A stretch of DNA of 57,407 bases from Conidiobolus incongruus B7586 (Eukaryota; Entomophthoromycota; Entomophthoromycetes; Entomophthorales; Conidiobolaceae). Position 1 is the first letter of the stretch; each line of letters begins with the position of its first letter. The DNA is taken from assembly GCA_000697335.1 (NCBI GenBank), contig JNEM01007401.1, positions 1 to 57,407 of the forward strand, in the 5' to 3' direction. Below the pieces are notes generated by a model. That model did not search any database. It was not told the origin of the DNA and was given only the letters and a program-made list of their open reading frames with translations. Shown piece by piece: positions 22,548 through 34,880 of this stretch. The position numbers and the translations under genes were made by a program.

Positions 22548-25444
22548 ATGAGTTTTAATCAACACTTTGGTCATTTAAGCTCGAGCATTAACGGTAACTC
22601 TAATACTAAGATTACAAGTCCCACTAAAGAGCAATTACAAACAAAATTAATTAATAATAGTATCAAATTGAACAATTCAATATTAAACAATAACACAATA
22701 TCGTCTTCCAACGCTAATACTTTAAGTTCTAAAAGTAAGATTGCTTTTAGGAAAGAAATAATCACTCAAGAGAAAGGTAAAGATGGAGTTTCATTTTTGT
22801 TTTATACGTTTATTTTATTAACTAGCATTTATTTGTAGAACCTGTTGTTCCAAGTAACGGTGCTTGGGGTATTGTTTACGATCCTTGTCTTGATAAAAGG
22901 AAACCTAAGAAGCAACAGCTTCCAACATATGCACTATATATTCCAGATTCCAAAGCAGAGCCTGTCCAAATTCCAGATCCAAGGAATCATCACACAGATT
23001 CCCCATTTCAACCGAAGCCACTTTATGTTTCTTCATTTACGACCTCTGTGAAACATATTGATACATATCCATCTAGTTGTTTAATAGTAACTAATTTACA
23101 CCCTTCACTTACTCCGCACGATATCAAAGCACTATTTATTCTGTATGGACCCGTAACGCGTGTGCATTTAGAAGTGGATCCCAAAACAAATCAATCTATT
23201 GGTATAGCTCTAGTTCAATTTGGCGATGGTAACCTCAATAAATATGAAAATGCCAAAAGTATAAAACGTGCACTACAATTATCTCAAGGGAGACAAGTTG
23301 AAGGACAAACCATTTCGGTCACTCAAGAATCTGATTCAAATAGTTTTCCCTTAATTGTAAAAAGTTATTTCGATAAGATATATGCAAAAAAGACACCGAC
23401 ATCGAGATCGTCAACTTCAAATGTGACTCCATGTTTTTCTCCAGTTGGCAATGGTTCTCCTATTGGTGGAAAGTCTAGGCAAGTGGACCTCAAGCCACAC
23501 AATCCTCTCAGGCCGATGCATTTCGTTTTAATATCCCGAGAATGTATTCCTCGTACGCTGGCCACTATTGAACAGATAGCCGGGCTGGTGCGCTCATTTC
23601 ATCCATATTCGGTTCACTGGGAAGACCAGGGATATATTATCGCCTTTAAAGACTCTCGTGATATGCAACAGTGCTGTCGAGCGAAAAACCAATCAATATT
23701 TATGGGAAGATATTTGAGTCTTAACCCCATTCCATTTTCTCAGGTGCAACAGCCCCAACCCGATAACAACACTTATTTATTTAAATCTGATAATAACAAG
23801 TCAGATAGTCAATCGGTTTCATCTAATTCAAGCTCCTTTCATCGTGTACTTCGACAGTTGCAAACTGAGCTGGTGAAACTAGTGAGTAAAGATATTACCA
23901 ACCGAATTATCACACCATATCCCTCCGAGTATATGGAAAAAGTGTATCAGCCTCAGCAGAGGGAGCCTTCACCACCAACTTCTGTCTTATCTGATATCCC
24001 TTCTCTAACTTTCCAGCCAACTTCTCTTTCAGTCTCTTCGCTACCAAAAATCAAGAAAGTGAAAACATCTCATTCTACTTCAAAATCCATTACATCACAC
24101 AGTTATAAAAATACTTCATCAGTTCGCAACCGATTATCAAATCATCGCTATGATTCTAGACAGGTCGATGATGGCCTTAGCGATTCCGACTCTCGATCTA
24201 GTGATGAATCAAGTGACTATTATCGCGCAAGGCTTGGTCCATTTTCTTCTGATAACGAAGCACCCCGCTCTCCTTCTCCTGTTCCTGTTAAATCTGTCCT
24301 CAAAGGCTCTTATTCCAAGTCGGATCTGGTCAGCAAACGTATAGCATCTCCTGAACGAGGAAAAGCGTCTAGACCTGCTGTTGACTCACCTAGTCGAGTC
24401 ACAAAAGCTCCAAAATTGACTAAAAAGCAACATATTCACGATGGTCTTTCATCTGATAGTGATGAAAAAATAGAATCTGAGCTAGAGGAAGGAGAAGAAA
24501 AGGATGATTCTGACTATTATGAAGATGAAACTGAATCACCTGGCTCAAGCAAGAAATCAGTTGTAAAACCCAAACCACAGCCTTCAAAGATGACTGATCC
24601 TGTCACAGCTCTCAAGAAGGGTGCGAAACGGGTTGAGCGATCTCCCGCACCTCAGAAACGCGAAAGCTCGAAATCAATAGTGCGCTCTAAATCACAGATA
24701 TCTAATCGCAGTGGCACATCATCTCAAGTACCTGATGTAGCTACTCAGCCCGAATCCACGTTAGAAGAAAATATCGATGTTCCTCTTCCCGAACACTCTA
24801 CCGGTAGTGCCAGAACAGAGGGCTTTTACAAAGTCCCGCCAGAGTTAAAGAAACTCAGAATTCGACCCACGTTGAGAGCCATTCCTCAACACGTATCTAA
24901 AGTGAGTAGTCGTATGAATCGCGCAAATAATCGTCGTCAACTGTCACATCTGAACCACTTTATGGAGAAGAATAATGCATCGTCAGATCTACTCAACTCC
25001 AATCAACTTCAGGTCAGAAGAAAACAACTCCAATTCGCATCTTCTGGTATCCACGATTTAGGACTATTCTCAATGGAATTTATCCCTGCAAACGATCTCG
25101 TTATCGAATATATTGGGGAAGTCATCCGTCAAAAGGTAGCAGATCTCCGGGAAAAGGAGTACGAGGCGCGAGGTATCGGGTCATCCTACTTATTCAGGAT
25201 TGACGATGACAATGTTATCGATGCAACCGTCATGGGAAATATGGCTCGTTTCATCAATCATAGCTGTATTCCAAACTGCAACGCAAAGGTAATTACGGTA
25301 GAGGGCAAGAAAAAGATTGTAATTTATGCGAAGAGAGATATTCATCCAATGGAAGAGATCACTTATGACTATAAATTCCCAATTGAGGATGATAAGATTA
25401 AGTGTCTCTGTAATCATGAAAAGTGTAGAGGATATTTAAATTGA
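22548..25444 (+). CDS. SET1: SET1 histone H3K4 methyltransferase (COMPASS catalytic subunit)
   Basis: Exons 22548-22776 and 22839-25444 join in phase to 944 residues. Order: Set1 N-terminal motif with [11 protein letters not shown] and IPDPR; an RRM at about 155-235 ([20 protein letters not shown]); a second RRM-like stretch near 240-320; a long Ser-rich charged linker with an acidic cluster near 600; the N-SET region from about 736 (TEGFYKVP); and the SET domain about 803-925. The SET domain has [39 protein letters not shown] (near 882) and ITYDYKF (near 919). Post-[16 protein letters not shown] supplies the zinc cysteines. It mono-, di- and trimethylates H3K4 at transcribed genes. The usual Trp after IHD is Leu here. 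The stop is TGA, which fixes the standard code for this genome. Confidence 0.96.
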
Positions 25445-25692
25445 AATTTTTCATATAAATCACCAGCTTTATTTTATGGAATTTATAAATATCAATTTTC
25501 AAGAATTTATATCACCAATCCCAATTGTTAATATAGGACCAGATATAGTGTTATATAAAGTCTTAAATTCATATTGATAAAATAAATTGTATTTATAATG
25601 AATAATGTTACCATAGAAAATATTAAGGAGTATACTAGTGTATCATTGATCATGATAATCATACTATTATTTTTTTAAAATATTACTGAATT

Positions 25693-27786
25693 TTAAACGA
25701 TCAAATAATTAACCAAATTCTCCCAATTGAAATGAATGGAATTGTGCCTATGAATGGAATGAAATGATTTTTTAGGAATATTCGAATCCGTACGAATTAT
25801 TTGACCCCAGTTACCTTCCCCAGCACCTCCTTCCCATACGACTTTGTCCCAGCTTACCATCTCACCAGCAATGAGTGCATATAAGACATTCGATTTGACG
25901 TGAATAAAATAGAACAGGATGGGTTTAGGACTGTTGAATTGAATGAAGTTTTTAACTAATATTTGTAATTCAATTAATCTCTGTATCGATGTATAATCTA
26001 GTTGATTCACATGACAAAAATTGAAGATGATCCCTTTCAGTTGTGAGTTAGTATTGTAAGCACTAGGATTGGACTGTGTGAATGTGAGTTGATGTGCTTT
26101 GAGTTTCTTGCTTCGCTTGAACACATCTCGTGGAGACCAAATTTGATCATCTAAGCTTTCAGGAATGGTCTCTGGTTCGCAGCAATAAAGTACTTGATCA
26201 AGTATTCCAAAGCAAACGCGACTAGCGTTGGTAAAAAGGAGACTTTCCTGGGGTTGGACATACATCCAATATTGAAGTCCATCAAGATCAGGTATCCCAA
26301 TATCCAAGGGTTGCGATCTTCCACGAGAGTCGTTCGGTGGTAAGATCAGGAGTTTGGGATGGGATAGAACGAAAAGTAGATGTGCAATGGCGAGTCCAAG
26401 CCCTGTAAAAACACCAATCTCAATTCCCCAAAGAAATGTAAGTGCAGCTGTTATAAATGCTATACAACCGTCCATCCAGTTGATTTTAAATAGTCTGCGC
26501 CACCAACTGAATGGATCTAGCAGGTTGTAACTTGCGATGAGGATTACACTCGCAATAATGGGCATTGGTAAATAGTAGAATACGGAAGTGAGTGCATACA
26601 TTACAACTATTACGAGACATCCAGTGATCACATTACTGATTGGAGTTTTCGCACGACAATCGCTCTGCACAACACTTCGAGGTAAACTAGCAGCCACAGG
26701 GAAACCACCAAAACAACTAGATGCAAGGTTAGCCCACCCAAGAGCAAACCACTCTTGAGAATTGTCGACGAGGTACATTGATCTCGTCGACATCTTTCGA
26801 GTAACCGCAGTGTGTTCCATGGTGCATACCAAGAAAATAGATACAATCAGAGACCGTACCTCTGCCCAGATTTCAGGCTGAACAATTGGGAAAGTAAACT
26901 TGAAATTAATATCCATATACTTCATTATACTCAATCTAAAATCTGGATGGAATTTAAATATGCAGAAAGTAATCAATAGAAATACGCAGATGACTATTAA
27001 TGTTAACAAGTATTTGCACTTGAGATTAAATTTGGCATTCAGTTTGAATAGCACAGTATACATGAGCAGACTACCAAAGCCAAATAGCAGATCAATATGG
27101 TTTAACTTGGATAAGTTCCTGAATATATTGTGGATGAGTGTTGGAGTTGAATCCCACATGGAATCCACCGGAACTCCCATCAGCTTAGGCAGCTGACTTG
27201 TAACAATACTCAAAGCAGTGCCATTGATAAAACCCATCGTCACACTTTGGGGAATAAAGTCCACAAGGTCTCCCACTCGAAGTACCCCCAAAATAAGCAT
27301 AATTGCTCCAACACAAACTGTCATTGCATTCGCTAACAATTCGGGCTCAAGATGGGGATTTGAGGCGATGATTCTTCCTATCGACTTAGCCATAGTTCCT
27401 GCTAAAATTGCCGTGGGGCCAACACTCGCCTCCCTACAGGTTGCAAACAGTCCGTACAGTACTGGCGACAGAGCACCGGAATACAACCCATATTGTGCTG
27501 GAAGACCCATCATTTTCGCGTATGCAATAGATTGAGGAATGAGAACGAAACACGTTGTAATTCCACTAAATACATCACTCCACAACCATTTCCAATTGTA
27601 ATCAGTGATCCATTGGGTAATGGGAAATATATTTCTCAAAAAGGTGGGAATGTTCGTCCATATGATTAGAAGCCACGATAAGACTAATTTGAAGCAAGCA
27701 TCTAGGCTGTGTCTCATAGACTCCCATTTGTCCCGCCACGTCATTTTGGCAGCATCTAGTCGCATGGTGGTGTGATTGGATTGCAT
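25693..27786 (-). CDS. SulP/SLC26-family sulfate (anion) transporter
   Basis: 697 residues, intronless, convergent with SET1 (248 bp between ends). A short hydrophilic N terminus leads to a SulP core of about 12-14 membrane helices between residues about 75 and 490. Family marks are SDVFSGITTCFVLIPQSIAYA, GLPAQYGLYSG, ATCREASVGPTAI and GGFPVAASLPRS. The C-terminal half (about 500-690) is a STAS domain, including LKGIIFNFCHVNQLDYTS, where the family has its nucleotide-binding-like loop. It is predicted to move sulfate or a similar oxyanion (molybdate, bicarbonate) with protons across the plasma or vacuolar membrane. The specific substrate cannot be told from sequence. The ATG at 27786 is kept; a second Met eight codons later is also possible. 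Confidence 0.92.
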   Translation of the reverse strand: MQSNHTTMRLDAAKMTWRDKWESMRHSLDACFKLVLSWLLIIWTNIPTFLRNIFPITQWITDYNWKWLWSDVFSGITTCFVLIPQSIAYAKMMGLPAQYGLYSGALSPVLYGLFATCREASVGPTAILAGTMAKSIGRIIASNPHLEPELLANAMTVCVGAIMLILGVLRVGDLVDFIPQSVTMGFINGTALSIVTSQLPKLMGVPVDSMWDSTPTLIHNIFRNLSKLNHIDLLFGFGSLLMYTVLFKLNAKFNLKCKYLLTLIVICVFLLITFCIFKFHPDFRLSIMKYMDINFKFTFPIVQPEIWAEVRSLIVSIFLVCTMEHTAVTRKMSTRSMYLVDNSQEWFALGWANLASSCFGGFPVAASLPRSVVQSDCRAKTPISNVITGCLVIVVMYALTSVFYYLPMPIIASVILIASYNLLDPFSWWRRLFKINWMDGCIAFITAALTFLWGIEIGVFTGLGLAIAHLLFVLSHPKLLILPPNDSRGRSQPLDIGIPDLDGLQYWMYVQPQESLLFTNASRVCFGILDQVLYCCEPETIPESLDDQIWSPRDVFKRSKKLKAHQLTFTQSNPSAYNTNSQLKGIIFNFCHVNQLDYTSIQRLIELQILVKNFIQFNSPKPILFYFIHVKSNVLYALIAGEMVSWDKVVWEGGAGEGNWGQIIRTDSNIPKKSFHSIHRHNSIHFNWENLVNYLIV

Positions 27787-28255
27787 TTTATTTTATTATA
27801 TTTTAGAGGTCGTCAATTATAATTTTTATTGAATCAAAGAGCACTAACTATAACCATCACAACTTTATATTTAAATTTAATAAAATATTCTCCGACAAAG
27901 TATTTAAAAGCTAGAGACAAATTTAAAATTGGAAATGATAATCAGTACTAAAAAAATTTAATCGATTCTAGTTAATTTGGGGAATAGAGTCACCTGTACA
28001 CCGAATAGTCAATGATCTCATTTTTACGAGTTTGGATGTTGGATCACTTATTCTGATTTTTCAATTTATCATGTTTCATTTTAAAACGGCGATCTTTCCA
28101 AATAATAAGAGGTATGTGATTTGATTGAATGTAATACATAGATGTTAAGTACTTTAAATTTTCCTTAATAATATATATTATTATTATTATTATTAATTTT
28201 AAACAAACTGTTTTTATTAGCATTCCAAAGGTAACAAATTTTTAAAGTAAACTGA
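27787..28255. other. Intergenic: SulP promoter side and LTA4H 3' flank
   Basis: 469 bp of AT-rich DNA containing the upstream region of the SulP gene and a short ATT microsatellite at about 28168-28192. Nothing else was recognised. Confidence 0.5.
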
Positions 28256-30975
28256 TTATTTACCGAATAAATCTTTTTCCTAATCCAATCAAGTTAGTTT
28301 ATAAAATTTAAAATTTGTGTTACTAGTGAACTTACGATCAATTTCGCAGCAATAGGATGGTAGAAATCTTTGTGACTGAGGAATGTGTCTTTAGCCAATT
28401 TTTCTCCGTTAATCGCATTGTTCAATTTCCTAAACCTGGATGAGCTTTTGAAATAGTGGTAGATAATGTAAAACTTACTTGTAGAGGGGTCTAACATACT
28501 TCATTCTTCCTTGCTGGACGAGGAATTTGGCAACGGCTTGGTACAAGGGCTCGTAGTTAGCAATAAGGGCGAGGGAGTACCATCTCAATTTGACTTCACA
28601 GTTCTTAAGATTGCCGAGGTTGTAGATGGATTCGAGGGCGGCGATAGCCTTGTGGGGGAACGCAGGTAATTCAGTCAAGCGCTCCATGAAGACAACTGCA
28701 AATATGTTAGTATTATCTCATATAGGAAAGTGTCGGAGATTACCCTTTTGATCCACGGTGAGATTTTCAAAGTCTTGTAATTTGAATTCACTAAAATCTT
28801 CGTTGTTTCTGGCGGCATCCCATCTACATTCAATTAGGCAGTGCTCAAGATTAAATCTAATTATAATTAAATTTACCTTTGAGATAACTTGTCACAGACT
28901 TCGCCAAGAGTGTTGTCGTAGTGGTTCTTGATGATGGGCATACCAGGCTTGAAGAACCAGCTGTCCCAGTCGACACTATCGAGTAACTTGACTTTTTCAT
29001 CACCGTGTTCTCTCTTGAAATATTCGTAAAGATGATCCTTCCATTGTTGGGTGGTGATGCTCTTATGGGCGAAGGTTTGAATATATTCCTTCATGTAGGG
29101 TTCGTAAACTTCAGGGCCTCCCAACAATTGTTCAAGATAGTACAAGATGCTGAAACCCTTTTCATAGGGGACGGTGGAGAAGGCATCATCGGGATTGGTT
29201 ACAGAGAGATCGGGACAGAGAGCGGTGAGAGGAGAGTCTTTGCCAAAATCATCAATGGCTTGTTGGAGGGAGCGATAACCGAGAATGGCACTGAATTGTC
29301 TGGTGAGTTCACCATGAATACGACCCATAATCTTGCGTTCAAGAAACATGGTCCAACCTTCATTCAACCAAAAGTGGGTCTATGAGGTATGAAAAATTAG
29401 ACGATACACCTGAAATTAATAAATTATTAACCTTACCCAGTTTTGGTTAGTAACCAAATTACCAGTCCAGCTATAAATTAATAATAATTAGATAAAATAG
29501 CATTATTTAATTAGGAAATTTACCTGTGGGCTAATTCGTGAGCAACCACATCAACAGCAGAGCGGTCACCAGCCAAAAGAGTAGGAGTAACCTATTCCCA
29601 AGTTAAAAATTACATTCAAATAATTAGAAATATTAAACTTACAAAGCTTAAACAAGGATTTTCCATACCTAATCAAATTCAGTGTTAATAATTAAATAAT
29701 TTAATATTTATTGATTTACCTCCATATGGAAAAGAGGGTGGCAAGCTAAAAAATCGAGCGTTATTATAAATTACATTGATTCATATAATTTACTTACATC
29801 AATAAGTCATAACGACCCCAAACATATTTACCAACCTAATTAAATATATATCAATATAAAATTATATTAACAATTATTGTAAATTTACCAAAGATTCGGC
29901 AATTGTCAAAAACTTGGTAGTGTCTTGGAATTCCCAAGCGGCAGAGTCGACCTAATTATTATTAGTCATTGAAAATAATAGCCTTAAAGGCATTTACTAT
30001 CTCGGGTTCACTCCAAACAGCGATTTGGTCGCTGATAGCTTTACTGCCCAAGTTACCGACGACCAAAGCGATCAAGTAGGACTAATTGCAGCTTAGTTTA
30101 TTGACTATGAATTAAAGTGAATTGATGTTTACTGGAATGCTAATCTTCTGCTCAAACTTGTAGGTCTTAGTCTCTCTATTGACACTGATCTCGGAACCAG
30201 TACCGATAGCACTCATCAAAGCGGTCAATTGGACGGGAACGTGGACATTGGCACTGTAAGTGATCTTGTTTTGAGGAGTGTCTTGACATGGGAGCATACT
30301 ACGAGCGTGGATCTAAAACTACAGTTAATATTAAATCAAATAAAATAGTGGTATTCACTTACGGCCTATATTGTTGATAAAATCAAAAATAAAAGCAGAT
30401 AATATGGTTAGAAATATTGTTTTAATATCAGCCAAGGATGTAAAATACCTGACACTGGGAAAACAAATAAGGGAATTTCTTGCCCAAAGTCTGACTACAA
30501 AAACCAGTAAATATCAAGCTAGTTCGTCAGTATTTCATAAAAATTTACCTAGGTTTCAACCACTGTAAAGCAGTACTCTCTGGAGTAGTTTCATATTCCA
30601 CCTTAATTTCCAAATGGTTACCAATATCCAATCCACTCAAATCGATTTCCAATTTGCTTCCGAAATTTTCATCTCGAGGGTGTAATTGGAACTAAGGAAA
30701 ATAATCAATCATTATAGAATATAATATCATTACAATAAACTTACCTTTAATTCTTGACTACCGTTATTCGTTGAACATTTAAAAATATTGAGGTAAGAAG
30801 TGTCCAAGTACAACACATTGAGTTCCTTAGTCAATGGAGTGAGTATCAAGTTAACGAAACCTTTGAGTTTATGCTCTTGAAAATTCACACTGATGTCCCA
30901 GTGAATGTGATTGGTCACAACTTCTTTAATATTGCTGTAAGTACTGTTGTCTTTAGGTAAATGTTGTTGACACAT
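28256..30975 (-). CDS. Leukotriene A4 hydrolase/M1 aminopeptidase, 17 exons
   Basis: Exons in transcript order: 30975-30745, 30691-30549, 30494-30449, 30365-30363, 30312-30133, 30081-29998, 29951-29889, 29835-29798, 29745-29720, 29668-29643, 29591-29524, 29470-29437, 29379-28877, 28823-28744, 28695-28479, 28435-28336, 28279-28256. They sum to 1866 nt (621 residues; human LTA4H about 610) with every phase consistent. Marks: FSQCQAIHARSMLPCQDTP, GGMEN at 271-275, zinc ligands His298, His302 and Glu321 in HELAH-x18-E, catalytic Glu299 and Tyr386 in VPYEKGF. The C-terminal helical domain ends KLIEKDLFGK. It is a cytosolic zinc aminopeptidase and epoxide hydrolase. Exon 4 is 3 nt (GCC, Ala141). 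Skipping it would keep the frame. The last exon is preferred over read-through because it restores the conserved tail. Confidence 0.92.
30363..30365 (-). other. 3-nt micro-exon (GCC, Ala141) of the LTA4H gene
   Basis: On the minus strand the context is AATATAG|GCC|GTAAGT, an acceptor and an ideal donor three bases apart. Flanking exons end and begin in phase 0 (...TGT CAG and ATC CAC...). Including GCC gives Gln-Ala-Ile-His, the sequence of LTA4H proteins; leaving it out gives Gln-Ile-His. In human LTA4H the matching Gln136-Ala137 line the substrate pocket. The introns are 83 and 50 nt. Confidence 0.75.
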
Positions 30976-32633
30976 TTTTGGATCAAATTATTACAATATT
31001 GGATGAGTTTGGATGATTCAATTTAATTTATATGGTTTGAGTTAATTTTTTCAGATGTGGGTACTAGGAGGGGGACTTTAATTTCGAATTTTGGACGAAT
31101 TGGATGATGTGATATGACGTCGAAATTTAATGATTTGAATTATTGATTAATCGCTCAATTTTGTTCATACCTAAATCAAGTAAGTAGAATCCTAATTAAC
31201 CAATTGTAGCAAGTTCAGGTGAACACCATATTCCTTTCTAAAGTCTTGTCCTATTTCTCGTATTTATATAAAATTCAGAATTTTATTTGTTCCTGATATT
31301 ATCATTATCATTAAACATTCACATGTATCTATAGGAAAATTTTGATCCAAAATTATTAATGAATACCAAAATATCATAAAATAACCTGCTTTTAAGAAAT
31401 TTTAATTGATCCATTTTTAAATATTATTCTTCGTATATTTTACATTGCTTTTGTTGAATTGTGATCTTGTATATACAAACTATCAATAATTGGAAATTTT
31501 GTAAATTACTTTTTATTTTTTTTGGATCAAGTAACATCAGTATCGTTGGAGTCTGGATTAAGTTTAACTAATATATCAATGAAAATAAGTTCTGCTCCAA
31601 TTATTTTGATGAAATTTTAGTATATTGGGTAAATTACCATTAAATTGAGAGCCAGTGTTAATTCTGGCAATAGATAAATCAATTTTGAATGTTAGTTCTG
31701 AAAATGTCAATAAGATTATTATGATAAATAAATATCAAATATAGTCTATATTAAATAAATTGTAATATATATTTAATTCTATATATTTTTGTTAATTATT
31801 TATATACAATAAAATTTTACTACTTATAATATGATTGAAATAATTTCCAAACCAAAAATTGAGGAATAACATGATTATTTAAGATAATGCTGTGTTTGAT
31901 AATAAGTTTTTGTAAGTAAAGATGGTTGTTAGAAAAGTGCTTGTAATATGATTTAGTAAATTATTTATTAATCCTACTCTATTATGATTTGGGATTATAT
32001 GTCTTAAAGCTTACTTACTGTTGAGACAGTGTAGCAGAATATCCAAAAAAAAACCTCCTCTCTCTTTATCACTCCTGGGTTTAAATAGTTGATTAAGTGA
32101 ATGATATAGGATTTGGTTAAAATCCAACAAAGAGAATAAAGAGTATTTTTTTTAATTATGGACTGATAAAGCCAGGCTGAATTAGAAATAATATTGGCTT
32201 AACTATCAAATCAAGATGTACGGGTAATTTTGAAATGCAATAATAATATTTAAGGACAATATTTAGTAATTGATTGTGAATGAAAGATATCATGTGCTTA
32301 AAAATGGAAAGCAATAGTTATAGCATTCTGAGCAATCATATAGATTCAAAAAAGTATCCGCACAATTCATTAATAGTATTAAATTTTGAAATTTCAATAA
32401 TTAAAGCGATATATTTATTAGATTATATCTTCATAAAACACGAAGGGTAGTTTCATTTCAATATCAAAACACACCAAATGATGGCCCTAGTATTGACAAA
32501 GTATGATGTCTTAAATGATGTAATTAACACTCAAGTAGAATGATACTATATTTGTAATAAGCAAATAGAAAAAATCATTTTTAGACTGTATTTAGTCCTT
32601 TATGGTAATATAATATAAAGTTAGTATCTCCTT
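30976..32633. other. 1.66 kb intergenic region
   Basis: The LTA4H upstream side has ATTGG motifs near 30993 and 31098 and a TGACGTCG near 31115. The remainder is AT-rich, with no gene or RNA recognised; the last part is the 3' flank of the next minus-strand gene. Confidence 0.5.
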
Positions 32634-33956
32634 TTAATTCGTGGCTTCAGCTGCTGGAGCTGTTTCAATTGTATTAAGGTTTTGATTAAAGGATGTCTCT
32701 TCTTCCTCTTCCTCATGTGTTTCCTCTTGGCCTTCTTCCGCCTTAACCAATTCAGCGGCTTGAGAGTTAGATTCAGCTGACTCGCCATTTTGTGTGTTGT
32801 TGGCTTGATTCCTGGGTACCCTAAAATGGATAAGCAAAGATGATTATAGAATGGAGTGGCGTACTTACTTATTGTTCTTAAGCAATTTCAATTGGTAGTC
32901 AGAGTGATTTCTCCAATTTTGATAGAGAATCCAATAGGATGCCCAGCGACCTTCGCATCTGTTGAGGGGTATACCAACAGCTTGGCCAAAGCTCTCAAGT
33001 TGATCACTCATTTCCTTCCTGATTTCAGGATCAACAGCCTTCCAGTAGAGGATTTTCTTTTCTGGGGTTGCCAATCGATTATAACAGAGATTGATGATAT
33101 TCTGAGATTTGCATCGAAGTTTGTCTAAGCTGACTTTAGCAGAAATTGGAGCCAAGTTACCTTGATTCAATGCCAGTTCTTGAATGTCCTTCCATTCAAG
33201 CTTTTTGATTCGACGTTTACCATTCAGCATATAATAGGGTTTTGGAATAGTTCGATTGGGATCATTGTCAGCGGTTGGGTCTGAGGGGTCTTCGCCATTT
33301 GCTGCTGTCCCATTTTTCCTCCTTCCATCAGTCGAAGTGCTTTGCATTGAAGTCACCGATTGAAATATGTCCTGAGGATTAGCTCTCATTGTTTTTGTAG
33401 GAGGTTCTCCCTTACTATTCCCGGAAACAGGAATGACTGTTGTATGGAAATGAGAATCGTTAACAAAGACAGGGAGCATAGCTTGTTTATGAAGTGGATA
33501 TTTCTTGTTGACTGCATCCTGACCCAAGTGAGGGACGCTTTGGATAATTCTTAATGTATTTTTAGGAGGAGGGGGTGGTTTGTAAGGAGCAGGTCCAGGT
33601 TGAATGGGTCTTTGACCAGTATTGTATACAGTTCCGTCTTCTGAAACTGCCTGGCCATTACTCGCAAGTGTAGGTGTGGGTTTGATCGTTGGTAGTTGTG
33701 ATAATTTCTCATATTGTGAATTTAATGAGGCTAATTGACTTGCATTGATGGCGTTTTCTGCATTAGAATTTATAGTTTTAGCGACTTTAGAGATAGTTTT
33801 TTCAATTTTATTAACACTGTAGCACAATTGGTCGATCCTATGAGCCAAATTATCTAAACTAGTCTTTAAGTCTTCCATTTGACTCGCCGACGAGTTATTG
33901 ATTTGATCTAATGTAGTACTCAACTTACTGAGAATTTCCGCTAGTTGACCCTCCAT
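32634..33956 (-). CDS. Unknown coiled-coil protein with conserved-looking C-terminal helical domain
   Basis: Exons 33956-32869 and 32820-32634 join in phase to 424 residues. Residues 1-100 are heptad-rich (MEGQLAEILSKLSTTLDQI, then IDQLCYSVNKIEKTISK), a likely coiled coil for oligomerisation. A Pro-rich linker (PGPAPYKPPPPPK near 127) and polar linker follow. Residues about 235-365 form a basic, Trp- and Leu-rich helical region (RRIKKLEWKDIQELAL, then CEGRWASYWILYQNWRNH) that looks folded and could bind nucleic acid. The tail is acidic (EETHEEEEEETS), like an activation or chromatin-interaction region. I do not recognise the family. Architecture suggests a nuclear factor, as inference only. 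A CCAAT cluster lies 290-405 bp upstream. Confidence 0.75.
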
Positions 33957-34246
33957 ACTTGACAGTCTAAATTAATAAAACAAGCACTTTTAAATATAAT
34001 TAATAATAATTATTTAATATGGAATTGATAAGATATATTTTGGTTTTTGAATCAAATTAATGGTAATAAATATTGTAATAAAATTAAAAAATTAATTTGA
34101 ACCAGAATACGGATTATGTTGTGAAGGAATTTGAAGTTGAGAGCGGGATTAAAAAACTCAGAAGAAATCTTTGAAATTATGAATTACTCAAGTTGGACTC
34201 AAAGGATAAAATAAATTTCCTTTTAAGAGTAGATCACGAAATTGAA

Positions 34247-34359
34247 CCAATCAACTCATCCCTCTTTAGCCAATCACTTCTCACTAAATTTTTCATTTGA
34301 AAAAGCATTCATTTCTCAATTTGAAATTGTGACCAATCACAATAGTATGATTTAATTGG
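34247..34359. promoter_or_regulatory. Cluster of four CCAAT boxes
   Basis: CCAAT at 34247-34251, 34270-34274 and 34333-34337, plus ATTGG at 34355-34359, lie upstream of the unknown minus-strand gene that starts at 33956. This is another dense CCAAT group in AT-rich DNA and a plausible HAP/NF-Y site array. Confidence 0.45.
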
Positions 34360-34880
34360 TTGAATTTAATAAATGATTATCCTTTTTAGTTCATTAAGAT
34401 TTCATCATATTCATTTTCAGAAATTTAGATTCAGGTATAATTTAATTAAAATTAAACTTTAATAAATAAAATTCGAAAATTTTTATTTGTTAATTGTTAA
34501 AATAGAAGCAACTTAATTAATTTTAATACAATTGAAAATAATAGCTCACTTTACAGGTTAATCCTATATTTAAAGGATACATTATAAATACCAAATGCTA
34601 TAAATTATTAATCATTAAAATTATTGATATTGATAAATTAATTCTTTTGATTAATTTGTTTACCAGTTAAATTGTTGGATCAATTTGATCAAATTCAAAT
34701 TAACCAGTCACAGAATTTTTATAATTAGCTTATTTAAATTCAATATAAAATTAAAATAGAGAATATATTGTCAAAATATTCATTATTTTTTAATATTACT
34801 ATATATTTAAAAAAGAATTAATCTTATTTATTATATGCCCACTTATATTTAAACTTTCAAATTGATCAAATTTGATCTCC

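Noticed and set aside
28294-28338. Read-through C terminus of LTA4H (KLIVSSLVTQ...)
   Set aside because: A GTAAGT donor after KLI and a GATTAG acceptor give the ending EKDLFGK, which fits the family better than translating the intron.
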